DNA of 64,000 bases from Pleodorina starrii (taxonomy: Eukaryota; Chlorophyta; Chlorophyceae; Chlamydomonadales; Volvocaceae): NCBI GenBank assembly GCA_030267565.1, contig BRXU01000033.1, positions 908,501 through 972,500 on the forward strand. Reading direction: 5' to 3'. This document shows positions 11,645 through 24,600 of the stretch, one piece after another; positions within the stretch are counted from its first letter, which is position 1, and each line of letters begins with the position of its first letter. The notes under the pieces were generated by a model. That model made no database searches, was not told where the DNA came from, and was given only the letters and a program-made list of their open reading frames with translations. The translations under genes and the position numbers were made by a program.

Positions 11645-11839
11645 CTGACATGACGGCGTGAAATGAATCTTCGTTTCGGAAACAAACTATGTTTGCATTG
11701 CAAACATTCTTCCCGCGACCACACCACAGCAGCTCTGCTAGCCGGTCCGATCGTCTTGACGCATAATGCTATTACAAAGGTTGCAAGGTGCAAACCATGA
11801 GGGGCAAACTGCTGGTTGTTGGACGCCAAGCCGCAAATG
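11645..11839 (-). repeat. Dispersed repeat, copy 2 (inverted relative to copy 1)
   Basis: The reverse complement aligns with 6588-6781 from catttgcggcttggcg to the cgccgtcatgt end. It lies about 0.65 kb upstream of the gene 1 start codon. Confidence 0.7.
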
Positions 11840-12179
11840 CACGCATGATGCAGCGGTCTTCTGCGGGCCGCCCAACAAGTCCAGTCGGCAACCTAGGGGA
11901 TGGACTTCTACATTCCCTGTCCTAATGTTAAAGGAGTCAAGCCTCCTCTACGGCGAATACCTCGGTAGCGAAGCCTGTGCACTCTCGTCGGCAACTGCAC
12001 GTCGTCGCAACCCTCGCAAACAGTTCCGCTGTCCTTCTATTGGCAAGTCAGCCTGCGTGATGTGTAAATGATACACTCCATGTCTACTGTCAAGTAACTT
12101 CAGCCAATGCGCTGGCCGGAAGAGTTGCACAGTGCCGAGACGGTGCACGATGCTAAACATGGGTCGGATTGCTGAAGCC

Positions 12180-12445
12180 GCAGGCATTTCAGATATAAAG
12201 CTCTGGCTGCCTATCAGCAGGAATGTCGACACTCTCACAGTTGACGCCCTCGCCGCTCGCTTTGGAAATGCCGTATTTCGATCGATGCGCACATGCGCTC
12301 ATGCACCCGGCGGGATGACGCGCTTCGCGCGGTGCCGGCAGGCCTTGCTAACGACTCGGCTAGCAGGCATTTCGGGAAAAAGCTCTGGCTGTCTATCAGC
12401 AGGAATGTCGACACTCTCACACTTCACGCCCTCGCCGCCCTAGCA
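12180..12445. repeat. Partial direct repeat, 183-bp spacing
   Basis: About 80 bp starting gcaggcatttc and containing ctatcagcaggaatgtcgac occurs at 12180 and again at 12363, with few differences. The sequence between the copies is not repeated further. Confidence 0.7.
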
Positions 12446-12617
12446 CTCAACTTAACCCGTACGGATTTAGTGGGGCCCCGCCCTTTTTCCGGCTTCAAGG
12501 AAGCCGACACCAACCCCTTGTCGGCTGACTTCCGCAAAGCTGCTGCAAGGAGCGCGGACCGCCGAGAAAACAGGACACGAAGAGGGCGCGAGAGAGAGTT
12601 GCCTGACAATGGACCAT

Positions 12618-12622
12618 TTACA
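12618..12622 (-). terminator. Candidate poly(A) signal for gene 2 (TGTAA on minus strand)
   Basis: TTACA on the plus strand reads TGTAA on the gene 2 strand, the usual chlorophycean poly(A) signal. It lies about 0.88 kb past the stop codon, and I saw no closer copy. A five-base motif occurs often by chance, so support is weak. Confidence 0.3.
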
Positions 12623-13501
12623 CTGCACAATATAGCATACGCCAAGTCCGGGCCACGGCACCGGAGCGGCGGCGACACAAGGTGGCGAGACCCGGGCAGC
12701 CATCCGGTGCTGTATGCATGCAGTCGTTCTGGAAGCCACACCCGCCCTCTGGCCTGTCACCGATTCGGTGCACGACTCGATCCCACCGACCTTTGTTTGT
12801 CAAGAACCGACCCCCACCCTTGCTTGCAGAATGTCAGCCTGGCACTCGTCAGCCGCGATGTACTCAGTATCATTTAGGCAGGGGTGTCATAACTGTGTCT
12901 GTGGCCCCTGAATCCTAGACCCACGCAAGCCTCATCTGAACGCGAATTTGCCGGTCGCAACATGAAAGCAACAGAATGTCTCCGCACACGGCGGCGTCCC
13001 ATCCACGCAGCAATCTTCGAACCTAGCTATCAGCAACTTAAAACCATGTTCCTCTCGCCCCGCATGCATGTCACAGCGAATTGATGAAATGCAGGAAACT
13101 GGTGATCGGCTCGCAATGCAGTTTTTGATCCGCGCCAGCAGCGAGTGTGGAACCACGCAGCAAGTACCATGTCCCACCTGTCCAACAGCGCTGGGAACGC
13201 TCCGTTGCGACCCCACCGTTCGTACCCCTCCTAAACGACGCCCGACATCCATCACCCCACGCAACCCGCCAGCAGCACCCGTGCTGGCAAACCCTGCCGC
13301 AACGTTAGTAACGTCAACCCCATGCACGTGTCATACGCTGAAAGCAGCTACCAGACCCCCTGCGTCACCTCGCTCCTGGCCGCTTGCGGCTTCTTGGCCC
13401 CCTCTAGCCGAGCCCACATCTGATACCAGCCGTCGCCTGTGATTCCGACCTCTTAACCCCAAACCCAAACCCACCAATTCCTACGGTCCAGAGGCTCGTT
13501 G

Positions 13502-15633
13502 TCACACGTGCTCGTAGCCTGCTGCTGGTTGGCACCCCTGGCCCGGCCCGCGGACTCCGTGGGGTAACGCGGTGCCCACATCGGCAGCGGATGGAGGGCC
13601 GAGCGGGGCTGCGTCGTGTGCTGCTGCGGCGCCCCGTTCACCCATGGCCCAGGGGATTAGGCTCCCGGCGGCGTAGGATGGCCCGAGCGACTGCGCCGAC
13701 ACGGCGCCGCGCCTGACCGGACCCGCCGCGGAAGAGTCCAAGCAAGGGTTGTGCTGCAGGTGGCTGTACGACGACGGCAGCACGGAAGGACAGTACGGGT
13801 ACGGCAGACCGATGCTGCTGCTACTGAAGATATTATTTGTGCTGGTCGCGGTGTTCATCGTCGTGGTCCTCGATTGCAATTGAGAGGGGTCGGGCCAAGC
13901 CGAGCCACACACCGATGGCACCGCCTCCGTCCCTTCGCCTCCCCCGCCGCCCTGCGCGGCCGCCCCCGTGGGTCCTTGCGGCTGCGGTTGCGGCTGCGGG
14001 GCCGTGGCCGTGGCCAGCGGGGGCTGGTGCTGGTGCGGCTGCTCCGCACTGCGCCTCGGGCCGCTTTCAGCGGGCCGCTGCAGCAGCCACCAAGGGCGCC
14101 AGAGGGAAAGGCTGCCCCCGCCGGTGCTCTCCCGGCCGGCCACCAACCCCAGAGGCCCTGGTGCGGAGTCACCATGCGGCGATGGCGACGGTGATGACGG
14201 CGACGACGGCGGGTTTTGCGACTGCTGCTGCGCCATTACCCGGTGGTGGTTCTGCAGCTGGCAAGCATCGCTACTCCGCCGAACCAGCGGCCGCAGCGCA
14301 GCGGCGCCGCTGCCGCCGTCCGCATCAGTTGCGGCTAGCATGCTGCTGAGCTGTTGGGAGCTTGCGCGCCGGCGCGGCGCGCCATTGCTGACGCCAACGG
14401 CAGTGGGTCCCATGCCGCCTTTTCCCACGTCGTCCTCTCCCTCCGTCGGGGTGGCGGTGGCGTTGTCCTCGGATGATTGCGGGTCGTGGCGGCTGCGGGC
14501 GGAGAAGAACCGGTCTGAGGCCCCCTCAGACCTGCCCTCGGGACCGCGCCGAGCCCAAGCAGCCCGCTGCTGCAACGCTGCTGCATCCGGTTCCGCGCCA
14601 TTTGATGACTCTTGCGGGGTAAACTCGTCCGCCCGATCCGCGTCGCTGCGGCTGCGGCCCTCGCCACCTGACGCCGGCGTCGACGGCATGGGACCCGCAC
14701 CGTTGGCGGCGGCGATGATGGGGCCTGTGGGCGCGGCCGCCTCCGCTGACAGCGGCGCAGCCGGATGCCGGTCTTGCTGCGTGGTGGTTGTTGACAATGA
14801 CGGCGCGGGCCAGCCACCGAAACCGCGGCCAGGTGTGGCCTCCTCTCCGCCACTACTGGTGCTGGCGCCGCCAGACCACCTGTGGCTGGTGCTCCAGTGC
14901 CCGGTGGCCGCGTTACCGAGGGCTGCCGCGGCCATTTGCGACAGCGAAAGATCCGTGCGCCCGCTAGCGGCACCGCCTTCGGCGACGATATTTGCAGTGC
15001 CCACTGGCGTTTGCCGCCGCAGGGCGCCCGGCGGCTGTTGCTGCGGCTGCTTCCAGTTGTACCCCTGCTGCGGCAGCGGCGGAGGCAGCTCAGGCGGGGA
15101 TGGTTGCAGCGCTGAGCCCCCTTCTGGCGGCTTCGGCGGCGGAAATTCCATTCGGGGTGGACGGGGTTGGAAAGGCAATACCACGCGTTCCGGCGGTGAC
15201 GGTGACGGTGGCGGCCTGGGCAGCTGCGGCGGGGGAGGCGACCCCGGCGGCGACGGCGGCCGAACCACCAGCTGGGGCTCCGCATCCCGCGGCAGCAGCT
15301 CGGCACCGGAGGCCGCTCCGGAACCGGACCTGGGCCGGGCGGACGGCAGCAGCGGCCGCCGGGCCGCAGCCGCAGCAGCCGCCGCTGCGGCCGATGACGC
15401 GGTTGATAACCCAGTGTGGGAGGACTTGTCGCCCTGCCCCCCGGCGGGTATCTGCGCGGATGGATGGCGCTGAGATGGAATAGCAGCCTCGCCCCTGCCT
15501 CGTTCGCCTTCACGTCCGCCTTCGCCGCCGGATGCTAACGCTGGGCTTTGGCCGCTGGGCGAGGGCAACGTCAGCAGCGGAAGGGCCTTGACCTGGGCGG
15601 GTGAAGGTGGCGGCGATGGCAGCGCGGGGCCCA
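13502..15633 (-). other. Long low-complexity C-terminal tail exon of gene 2
   Basis: A single exon of 2.1 kb encodes about 710 residues rich in Pro, Ser, Ala, Gly and Gln. Islands shared with the gene 3 tail are ALPSPPPSP, RRPL..S.RPRSGS, LPRPPPSPS, FFSARSRHDPQ(S/T)SED, NGAPRRR, WWLLQRP-like aromatic cluster, and GLPYPY. The stop is TGA at 13502-13504. The islands may be docking or phosphorylation sites; no known domain is visible. Confidence 0.8.
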
Positions 15634-18600
15634 CTGCGGCAGACACAAACCGTAGGTGGGGAAACGGACGGGGGGCCGGCGGACCAGCGGGGCTCGATGG
15701 CATCTCCTCGCCACGCAGAATGGCGAAGGCCATGGCGATAAAATAACAATGCAGAACAAGGATGAAAGGCGCACAGCGAGCCGCCCCGGCCATACAGGCC
15801 GTAACCCAAGCTGCGAGGCAGCCGGGACCAACCCAGTCAGGCAGATACTCCAGCCCAGCCCCGTGTGCAGTTTTAAAGCCTCGGATACGTAGCTGCCCAA
15901 GGCACCCAGCCATTCGGCAGTACAGCGACCCAGCCATCGCGCACCTGATGACGCCGCGACGGACTCCACGGCGGGCAGTCCCGGGCTGCTGACGCGGGGC
16001 CGGCCGCCAGCAGCCGCCCAGGGGGTCTTGAGCGCCCGGCGGGCCATCTCCTCACCAATCAGGTTATCCAGACGCACACACACCTGAAAAGGATTGGGGA
16101 CGAAGTGCAAGGGGGTTAAGAAGGGGCGCAGTCGCGGCATGCCGAGGCGCAGCAATGCTGTGGATGGGTAGCGAAGCCGGGGCGCCGCCGGCGGTGGCCC
16201 CGATGGCGGGGTAGGAAGTCCGAATCGTCAACCCAAGACCGAAGGCGCGTGCACGGGTTCGTTTTCTTGTGCCACACACAGCCCTCCGCCGCAGCCGTCC
16301 CTTACCTGCGCCGCCGCTGGCCGTGCCTTGGGGTCCTCCGCCCAGCACGCGGTGATGAGCTCCGCCAGGCCGCGGGGGACCCAGTCCGGCAGCGGTGGCC
16401 GGCGGCCCAACACAGCAACTGCCAAAATCACGGCGGCGGGGCTGCCAGCCGCAATGCCGATTTGCTCGCCGCCCGGCCCCACAATGGGTCCCCGCACCAG
16501 GTTGTCAAACGGCACCTTGCGGGTGAGCGCCTCGTACATGATGCAGCCTGGGGGACCAACGGCAGTCCATGGCGGGCAGGCAGGGCTACGCATGGGTGGT
16601 TGGGCCCATTGGCTTTCATCGAGGCGGCATGCGACGGCAGAAGGGTTGACCAGTGGAGCCGTGCAGGGAAACAACAGCGGAAGAAAGCGCTTACGAGCTC
16701 GGACGGGTGGACGGACTGGCGCATGCGTTTGGGGTTTCGCTCCCGCTTCATGCAACCCACAGCAGTCCACGCACACACATACGGTACCAGAGGGCAAAGC
16801 TCCCGCCCTCCGGAGCTTACCCAGGCTGTAAAGGTCGGCGCGCTCGTCCACGCGGATACCGGTAAACAGCTCCGGAGCCATGTAGTTGATCTGTGCGGTT
16901 GGCAGTTGACAATGCACCGGTTCACAGGTTAATAATAATTCTTCAGCAGTCTTACTTACACTCACGTCATCCCTGTCCATCAACGCTTTGCTTACCGTGC
17001 CGCCCGGTTCCGTAAGGCTGACGCACGAGCGGTACGGATCCTGCACACAGCAAGGAAGGGGCGGGAACCGGGAAGGCCGGAAGCGACAAGGGGCGGGGTG
17101 CTTGGCGCCTGTGGAGCGACTGCACACGACTTGCTTGCGGATGGAAGCGAGTTTTTTTATACAGCGAGGCTCAGAACTCACCCAATGATGAGGTGAGGAC
17201 CCAACCCAACAGCGCCCCAACAGCTCCCCTCCCCCGGCCCTCACCCGCAGCCGCGAGATGCCAAAGTCGGCAATCTTGGCCCGACCCCTGTAGTCCAGCA
17301 GCACGTTGCCGGGCTTGAGGTCTGCGGGGTGGAGGATTTATGAGCTATTAGGTTTGCTAGGCATGTATGCACCTGAATGATATATCAAGGCATGTCTGCC
17401 ATATGCACGGTGGGATTTCAATAGAGGCAGGCTTGCCGCTGGCCTTGAACTGAGAGCCAGTAATGCTTGGTTGTCGACGGATATGCGAAGGTTGTACTGC
17501 GCAGTCGTACCTCGATGCAACACTCCGAAGCGGTGCAGGTGCGCCAGGCCCTCGGCCACATCGCGGGACAGCTTCGCGGGGAAAAGGGAAGGCAGGCGGT
17601 TGCGGTTTGAGGAAGGAGCCTAGATAGGCGAGGCCGGAACAACGCACAAGGCCTAGTCTCACCATGTCCTATAGCACCGTTGTAAATGTATCCATTAATT
17701 GGTCGTACATACACCGCAAGCCTATCACAAATGGACGTGAAGAAAGCCGATGGTGCACGCGTGCACCGGCGAGATCCATCCGTACACCGTAAACCCTGTA
17801 GCCTGTACGTTATAAGAACCAGAGCTCTGATAAGAATTCACACTTATCTTGATGTTAATCCGTTTTCTGATGCTGGGCGTTCTACTACTTCAACAAATTA
17901 ACGCACTCCTGCATTTGTTTTTAATCTGGACAGCTGGATAAAAGTTTTCTTGCTCATGCTCAAGTGAACGTACAATGTGTCAGCATTCCTTTATACGTTC
18001 ATCAAACTGCTTAGATGTTGTTGGCATGGGAATCGCTTCGGTAGCAACTCCAAGCGTCTGACATCAAAGCTCCCGCACATGGCTTCACAAGATGTGTCTT
18101 CTTTACCCGAAGTAAACAGGTGAGGGAAGAAAATAAGAGACGTTCTTGGGCAATTGCTGGAGCTGGCTGCCACGGAGGACGCTACGGTCAAGACATTCCA
18201 TTGCAAACTTTTGCCGGCAGCTGGAAATGAAAAATTTAATGAGCGCACGGCTTGTGTCCTCCACGGATCCCAACCGACGTGTGAAACAAGAGTGCTAGGA
18301 CTTCCGTCTGTAGTTTGGCTCCCGGACTCCACCTCGCTCCACCTCAGCAGTTTCCGTTTGACAGAAGACGGCCACGCATCATTCGCCTTATCCCAGCCCT
18401 ACTCCGTCCCGTTGCTGCCCCTCACCTGCAGCACCTCCAGGTACTCCAATCGGCGCATGTGAGGGTGACGGATGCGGCCGCCCAGGTTGCCGCCCTCACA
18501 CAGCTCCATGATCAGCGCCGCGTACTCCCGACCTTTGCCTCTGGGCTGCTGTGCCTGCTGCCAGCCGCCGGGGCTGCCGACCTGCTGTCCCGGTGCGTGC

Positions 18601-21600
18601 TGTCCCGATGTCGCGTACGTTCCTGCACCGATGTTGGTACCGTGGTCGCTGGCGCTACCATCTCCGCGGCGCGACAAGGCTGCGCCATTCTGAGCCGCCA
18701 CACTGCCGTTTTGAACGCCAGCGTGGATTCTGCGACTGGCGGCGCGGCCGCTGCCGGCAGCTCGGGTGAGAGTGGTGGCGGAAGCGCTAAGGCCTAGACA
18801 GGCGCCCAGCAGCTGTACGACGCGCTCACAGTTACTGCAAACGGCGCATGCGAAGGGTGACGCAGCAGCAGTAACTTTTAAGCATAAATGGCAAATGGAG
18901 CGCGAGCGATGCTGCCATACTCCCTTCCATCGCTGTAGTGAAAGCATCACCAACCAGCTAATTTCGCCACATAGAACTCAGCACAGACAGCATCACAGCA
19001 CAGAGGCATGAAAATGCAGTATCAGCTCAAGGCACATCTATCGGGGCTAGTTTTGAACCTGGATTGCTTGCGCATGCAGAAACACCTGCGAGACTGAGCA
19101 TTTGCACAGAGAACATTGGCGCGTGCGAAGCGCAACAACACGACTCGCACCTGAACCTGGCGGTTATCTGCGCCTCCTTTGCCAGCGCCTGCCGCTGCGC
19201 CTCATTGTCGATGGTGACCGTTTTGACCGCCACCTTGCGACCCCGCCACGTGGCCTCGTACACCCGCCCGAAGCCGCCCACACCGATCAGCCGACCCAGG
19301 TTGGGCGCCACCTCCGTTTCGTAGTCCACATTCAACTCGATAGCCGCGAGCGACAATGTGGCCAGCAGACCAGGCAAGGCCGCGCCTACACCGGCGCCGC
19401 AAGCGACAGACCGGGCCAAGGAGGGCACCCGGGCCGGTGTTGCGTAACGTCGAGAGGCTGCCCGCGGTTGTGGGCTGCCGCCGGAACGCGGCTCCAGCTC
19501 TGCCGCCTCGGGCTGTAGCCCCGCTGGCTCTGGTGGCTGCAGTGGCGGCAGTAGCAGGTGCGGTGGGTAGTCCGGCAGCAGCTCCCAGGTCTCATCTACA
19601 CGGCCAGTCCAGGTGTTGGCCTTGCGCCTACGAATACGCAGGGGTCCATTCAGGGATTGGGTTGGCTGCTGTTAGGATTGTGTGTGGTTAATACTACAAC
19701 GGCATATGCATAGGTCCATCCTTGCCCTGCAGGCAAATATCAGAACTATTGCCGCTGCACCGTCCTGCGCGAAGTTGGGGGTGCACAAGGGTATCGCACT
19801 CACACGAGAATCCGCAGCCGCACGTTGTCTTCGGGTCCTGCCAAGGCGGCGGTCTCGTCACCGCGGTCCGCTGCTACGGCCACCTCCGCCGTGCGGCTGC
19901 GCCTCCGCTGCACGCCGCTGCCCTCAAACCCTTCGGCGCCTGCTCCTTCTCCCTGGCCGCCGACACCGCCGCCGCCCTCCTGGTCGCCACCGCCTCCGCC
20001 GCTGCTCGTAAACCCCCGCGCCAGTTGCTCCCTCAGCTCCCGTGTGGTTGGCGGCGACAGCGCCTCCACATGCGCCATGAAGGCCTCCGCGGGTACGGTG
20101 GGGTACTTGGGAAGCAGGCCCAGATCGATGGGTCCGTCCTGGTAGGGTGAGTTGTCCTGCCACCAGCCAGCGTCCAGAACCAAATCAAGCTCGCTGGCTG
20201 AGGGAACAGGGTAGCAAATGGGCGCAGGCTTAGGCGGAGTTCTGTCACATGCACAGGAGCAGGGTCAACAGTTGAACATGCTACGGGGCACATGAAAACC
20301 GTCAGGGGACGGATAGCGCAGGACATCCTGGGCCGCACCTTCCGACGGCGTGACGTGCACCTCCTTCAAGACGTGGTACGGCGGCTGCCCCTGAAGACGG
20401 CGCAACGTGCTCATCACACTTTGCCATGGGCCACTGCGACCACCACTGCTGCCGCCATCGCTGCTTGGCACGTCCACGCCGCCGCCGCCACCGCCGCAGT
20501 AACTGCCGCTACGGCGACCGCCATTGTCACCGCTGCCTTCGTTGCCGCCGCCGCCGCCGTGGCCCCTGCGGCGGTAGAGGAACAGAGCGGCTACCAGCAG
20601 CATGGCGGCAGCCCCAACCACGACACCGACTGCAATGGCGGCGGTCCTCCTCGGATCACCGCTGCCGCCGGAGCGGCCGCTGGCGTGCAATGTGGTCGTG
20701 GAATTGGCAGTGGAACTGTTCGGCGGCGGGGTTGACGGCTGCGGAGGCGGTGGCATTGCAGGCGCCGGCGACGGCTGTGGTGCTGGCAGCTGCAACGCTG
20801 TCAGAGCGGTCCACAGCAGCGGCACGCCCGTCACGACGGTGCCCTCCGTGGCGCAGCAGTAGGTGGCTGCCACGGTGCAGCTCTGCAAGCAGTTTACACG
20901 AGGCAAGTGTCGGGATCCGCAGAGGGGTTGTGATGCGGCTAGCAGAACACGCGCGGTCGGGACGCGGCTTAGTGCGCCACGATCGATCGGACTCATTCAA
21001 ACATCTCGAGCAGTGACGAGGCTACTTCAACTAACGCGAAGGGCGCCGGAGCACAGTCCCTTCATTCCTGGAAACACACATCAGAATACACTTTGCCCTG
21101 ACCACACGTCTTCTCGCCCCATTCACTCTCTTGCACGCCTGCCTTCACCCACCAGCTTTCCGTTTGCCTGCGTTTGGCAGAAGCTGCCCGGCGGCAGCGA
21201 GTTAATACTGATCGCCGGCTGCTGGTCTTGTTTCCCCTGCAGCTGAGGGCCTGTGGGCTGTGGTGGAGTGATGGCGGCCGGGGGGGAGCCCCACCCAATG
21301 ATGCCCAGGGCGCCCTGCATGTAGGCCGGCATCCTGGCGGCGGTAGGTGGGGAGGACGTGCGTCGGCGCGGCGGCGCAGTGCCGTGAAGCGGTGGGGAGG
21401 GTTCCATAGCACAACACGCGTGAGGTGGGTTTCAGCCCCGGCGTACGTAGTGGAACGATACGACCCAGAAAATATGTCCCAAACCCTCTGCGAAAGGACG
21501 GACCGGGTGCTCGAATCCTGGTACTAGAAACCCGGACCTTTTGAGCACCTGCCTGTCTCGCCCAAGCAACCAGCTGCCTGCAGCCGCGTCCCATCCGCTG

Positions 21601-24600
21601 CTTTCCCCTCTCGGCGCCACACACCTGGGGTTGGGCAGGGTCTTGCGAGGCACCAGGAGCCGAACCGCGCCCTCGCCCATCGAGGGCATGTTCACGAGTG
21701 CGCCCTTGGAACCCTTGGTCGGGGAGGTCCCCACCGCGACTTGGGGTTGCCACAGCAGGGGTGTTTCCATAAAGCTGTGAGGCAGAGGGTTGGTGACGAA
21801 CACGCAAAGAAAGTCGAGGCGGAAGGCCAGCGCTTCGGGCGAAGCGCTGGGAACTAAGGGTAGCATACTACCGTCGTGATAGGGCGCAACCCACGGCCTC
21901 GATGGGACTACCGTACTCTTCCCCTTGTCGCCAGAACGAACCTCGGCACCTGACGCCTCGCACCTTGGTATCCACTGCCGGCGTCCACCCGCCCTACCCA
22001 TCACACACCGTTGCGCGAAAACACGGTACACAAAAATCAGGGCCCTCGTGCCGCCGTCCCGTCCCCCTGCATGCCATCCGCGGTCTCCACCCACCTGTAG
22101 TCTTGCCGCGCGTCCATTCGCGCGGGCGTGGTGGGCTCAATGGAGATCACGAACTCAACGCTGTGAAGCTGGGGGACGCCATCGGACGCGTAGGTGTCGG
22201 CGTAATCGTAGTCGCCATTCGTGCTGTTGGCGGTTCCCGGGGGCGACCGCGGCACCAGGTCTCCGGAGCCGTTGGCGAACTGCAGACTCAACACGAATCT
22301 CGCACCGGGAACTCCGGGCAAGCCGGGGCCGAACACCGGCACCAGCGCACCGCAACCATTGCCTGAAAAGGAGTGACATGCAAGGGGCGGTTTGTTTTCG
22401 CGTGCACCGTCTAAGGCTAGCCTAGACAGAGTGACGGTGCCTAGATAAAGACATCACTGGCAGGGCCCCGAACGAAGCGCTGCGCTCTCGAATGACATTT
22501 GTTGCCAGCCCCACTTACGTAGCTGGGGGCTTGCGTACCAGCACTTCAGGGAAAAAGGCGTATCCACGTCCCCACCATGGTTGTCGCCAGCCGCCGCTGC
22601 CTCCGTATCGTTAGGCCCTTGGAACCAGTACTGGACCTGGATCGCATGGCACGGCGAGAGACGGACCCGCAGGCAAAACGCCGGGGAATGGGGGATGGAT
22701 CTGACAAGAGCGTGCATTACTGCATTACTCATCGCTGCATCATTCCTGTCGCTGCGCCACCGACTGGCATACTTTTCGCCCGCGCTCTTTTCTCCGTATG
22801 CGGAAGAGCCTCCAGGCCCGAATCAACACTACATTCAGCAGACACCTCCCCAGGACCTGGCTGGCTCCTCCCTCTCTATCTCCCGGCTCCCGGCCCGCCC
22901 TCACTCCGCCCATATACGCACCTGGATGGTCTGCAGCGATATGGGCTCGTGCCTTCCGATGTTGATGACCCTGCGTACGGCCGCATAATTTCCGCACACA
23001 GAGACCAACGACTCCTGTGTTCGGTCTGCAAGTAAGCATGTCCGGTGTGGCGGTTTTATGCGCTGGTACGACACCGTTCGGCCAGGTTCCTAGGTGTTTG
23101 GATTGTCCAGTGTCCAATGCACCATCCTGAGTTTGGTCGAATCAGACACCGCCGTGTCTCTCTGCACTGCACCATGCGATATCACAGGTCATGTTTAGCG
23201 TCGCATGGTGGATCAGGGCCCGCCTCCACCTCAACAACCTATTTTCCCGACCGAAGGGCGCATCAGCTGGAGCCGCCCGAGGCGGCAGTTAGATAAAGTG
23301 GTCGACGCTCCACGAACACAATCCGGCCGCATGGAGGGTGGTTTGCTGGCAGAGAACAGGGCATGAGCCGCGAAGGACGCCAGATACACGGTAACGCTTT
23401 AACAGCGCTAATCAGATTCTGTAACGCATGCACGCACGGGATAGGGGGGCAGGGAAGGCCCAGTAACAACATTGACAGGCCGACAAAGCGGCTCGTGACA
23501 TACACCCACGTGATGTTCATTTGGGTGAACATGTCGGTGACGAAGACCGGCACGGAGGCGGATCCGTTGACGGCCTGACCGGCTGCCGGGCTGCCGCCGT
23601 GTGAGGCTTGCTGCTCCGAGACCAAGTATGTCATCGGCGCGTACGACACCTGCAACGCGTGGGCAGTTGATCCGTGTGCAATGCGCCATGGGCACAAGTA
23701 GCGCTGCATTGCAACTCCAAACTTACATGCGGCACCTAGGGTTCGCGCCCATGCCAGGACCAGCAGCCAAGCGGTACACCCAACGCAAACGTCAAGTTCC
23801 GTTCGCTGCTGCCAAGTCAGAAACTCAGCGGGTCGTGTGTCGAAGTAGCCCTGTTACCCAATGCCGCAAACACGTTGTGGCAATACGCACTGGAGCGCAG
23901 TTCTCCCTAACGGTAAACGCATACGCACATCCGCTCGCACGCGCCTCGTCCCCCGTGGCTCCGACCGGTGTGCACTCGCTCCTGACCTACCTGCAGGACC
24001 TGGGGCACCTGCTGCTCCTGCAGCAGCGGTGAGGCCGTCTGTATAAGCGGCGGGGCAGCCTGCTGCAGCTTGCCCTGTCCGCTTCCTCCGGCGGTTTTCT
24101 GCACACATACACGGTGCGAAGCGTAGAGGGTCATACCCGGGGGATCATAATGGCAATCACCAAATCAGAGCGCATGCAGGCAGCGGCGATGCACCCAGTA
24201 GCCTGCCGGCAGCCGACCCTCACCTCAACCCCAAACCACAGCGCTCGCCACCTTTATTCGTACGCACCAGGAAATCGCTCATTGACAGGCAAGCCATGTT
24301 GTTGAGGTACACGTCGACCGGAGGCGCCGTCCGCAGGGGCGCAAAGGCAGGGCCGTCCAAACCGGGCTCGGAGGATGCGCTGCTGGTGTTGGCGGCTGCG
24401 GGTCCCTTGCTGACCAGCAGGGTAAGGGAGAGGTCCGATCCCCCGGGAACCAGTGTACCGTTGCCTGGCGAGAAAAGTGTGGGGTTGCAAGCAAGGGGGT
24501 TTGTCAAAAGCAAGGGACCCTTCAATATTGAGTAAGGAAGTCGTGCTGCAGGTCGAGTAATTGCAAGCTTGGTGTTTTGGTTGTAATAGTTAGGAGCCAG

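Larger units (their letters stand above)
10999..13501. other. Spacer between gene 1 (5' end) and gene 2 (3' end)
   Basis: This 2.5-kb stretch must hold the gene 1 promoter and the gene 2 3' UTR. It contains a GC hairpin (11357-11397), a dispersed repeat (11645-11839), and a partial direct repeat (12180 and 12363). I find no exon series with matching splice sites and phases on either strand, and no clear TATA-type box. Confidence 0.6.

Noticed and set aside
13968..15473. Plus-strand 501-codon ORF
   Set aside because: Antisense shadow of the GC-rich, low-complexity tail exon of gene 2; the minus-strand frame shares conserved islands with gene 3 while this one does not.
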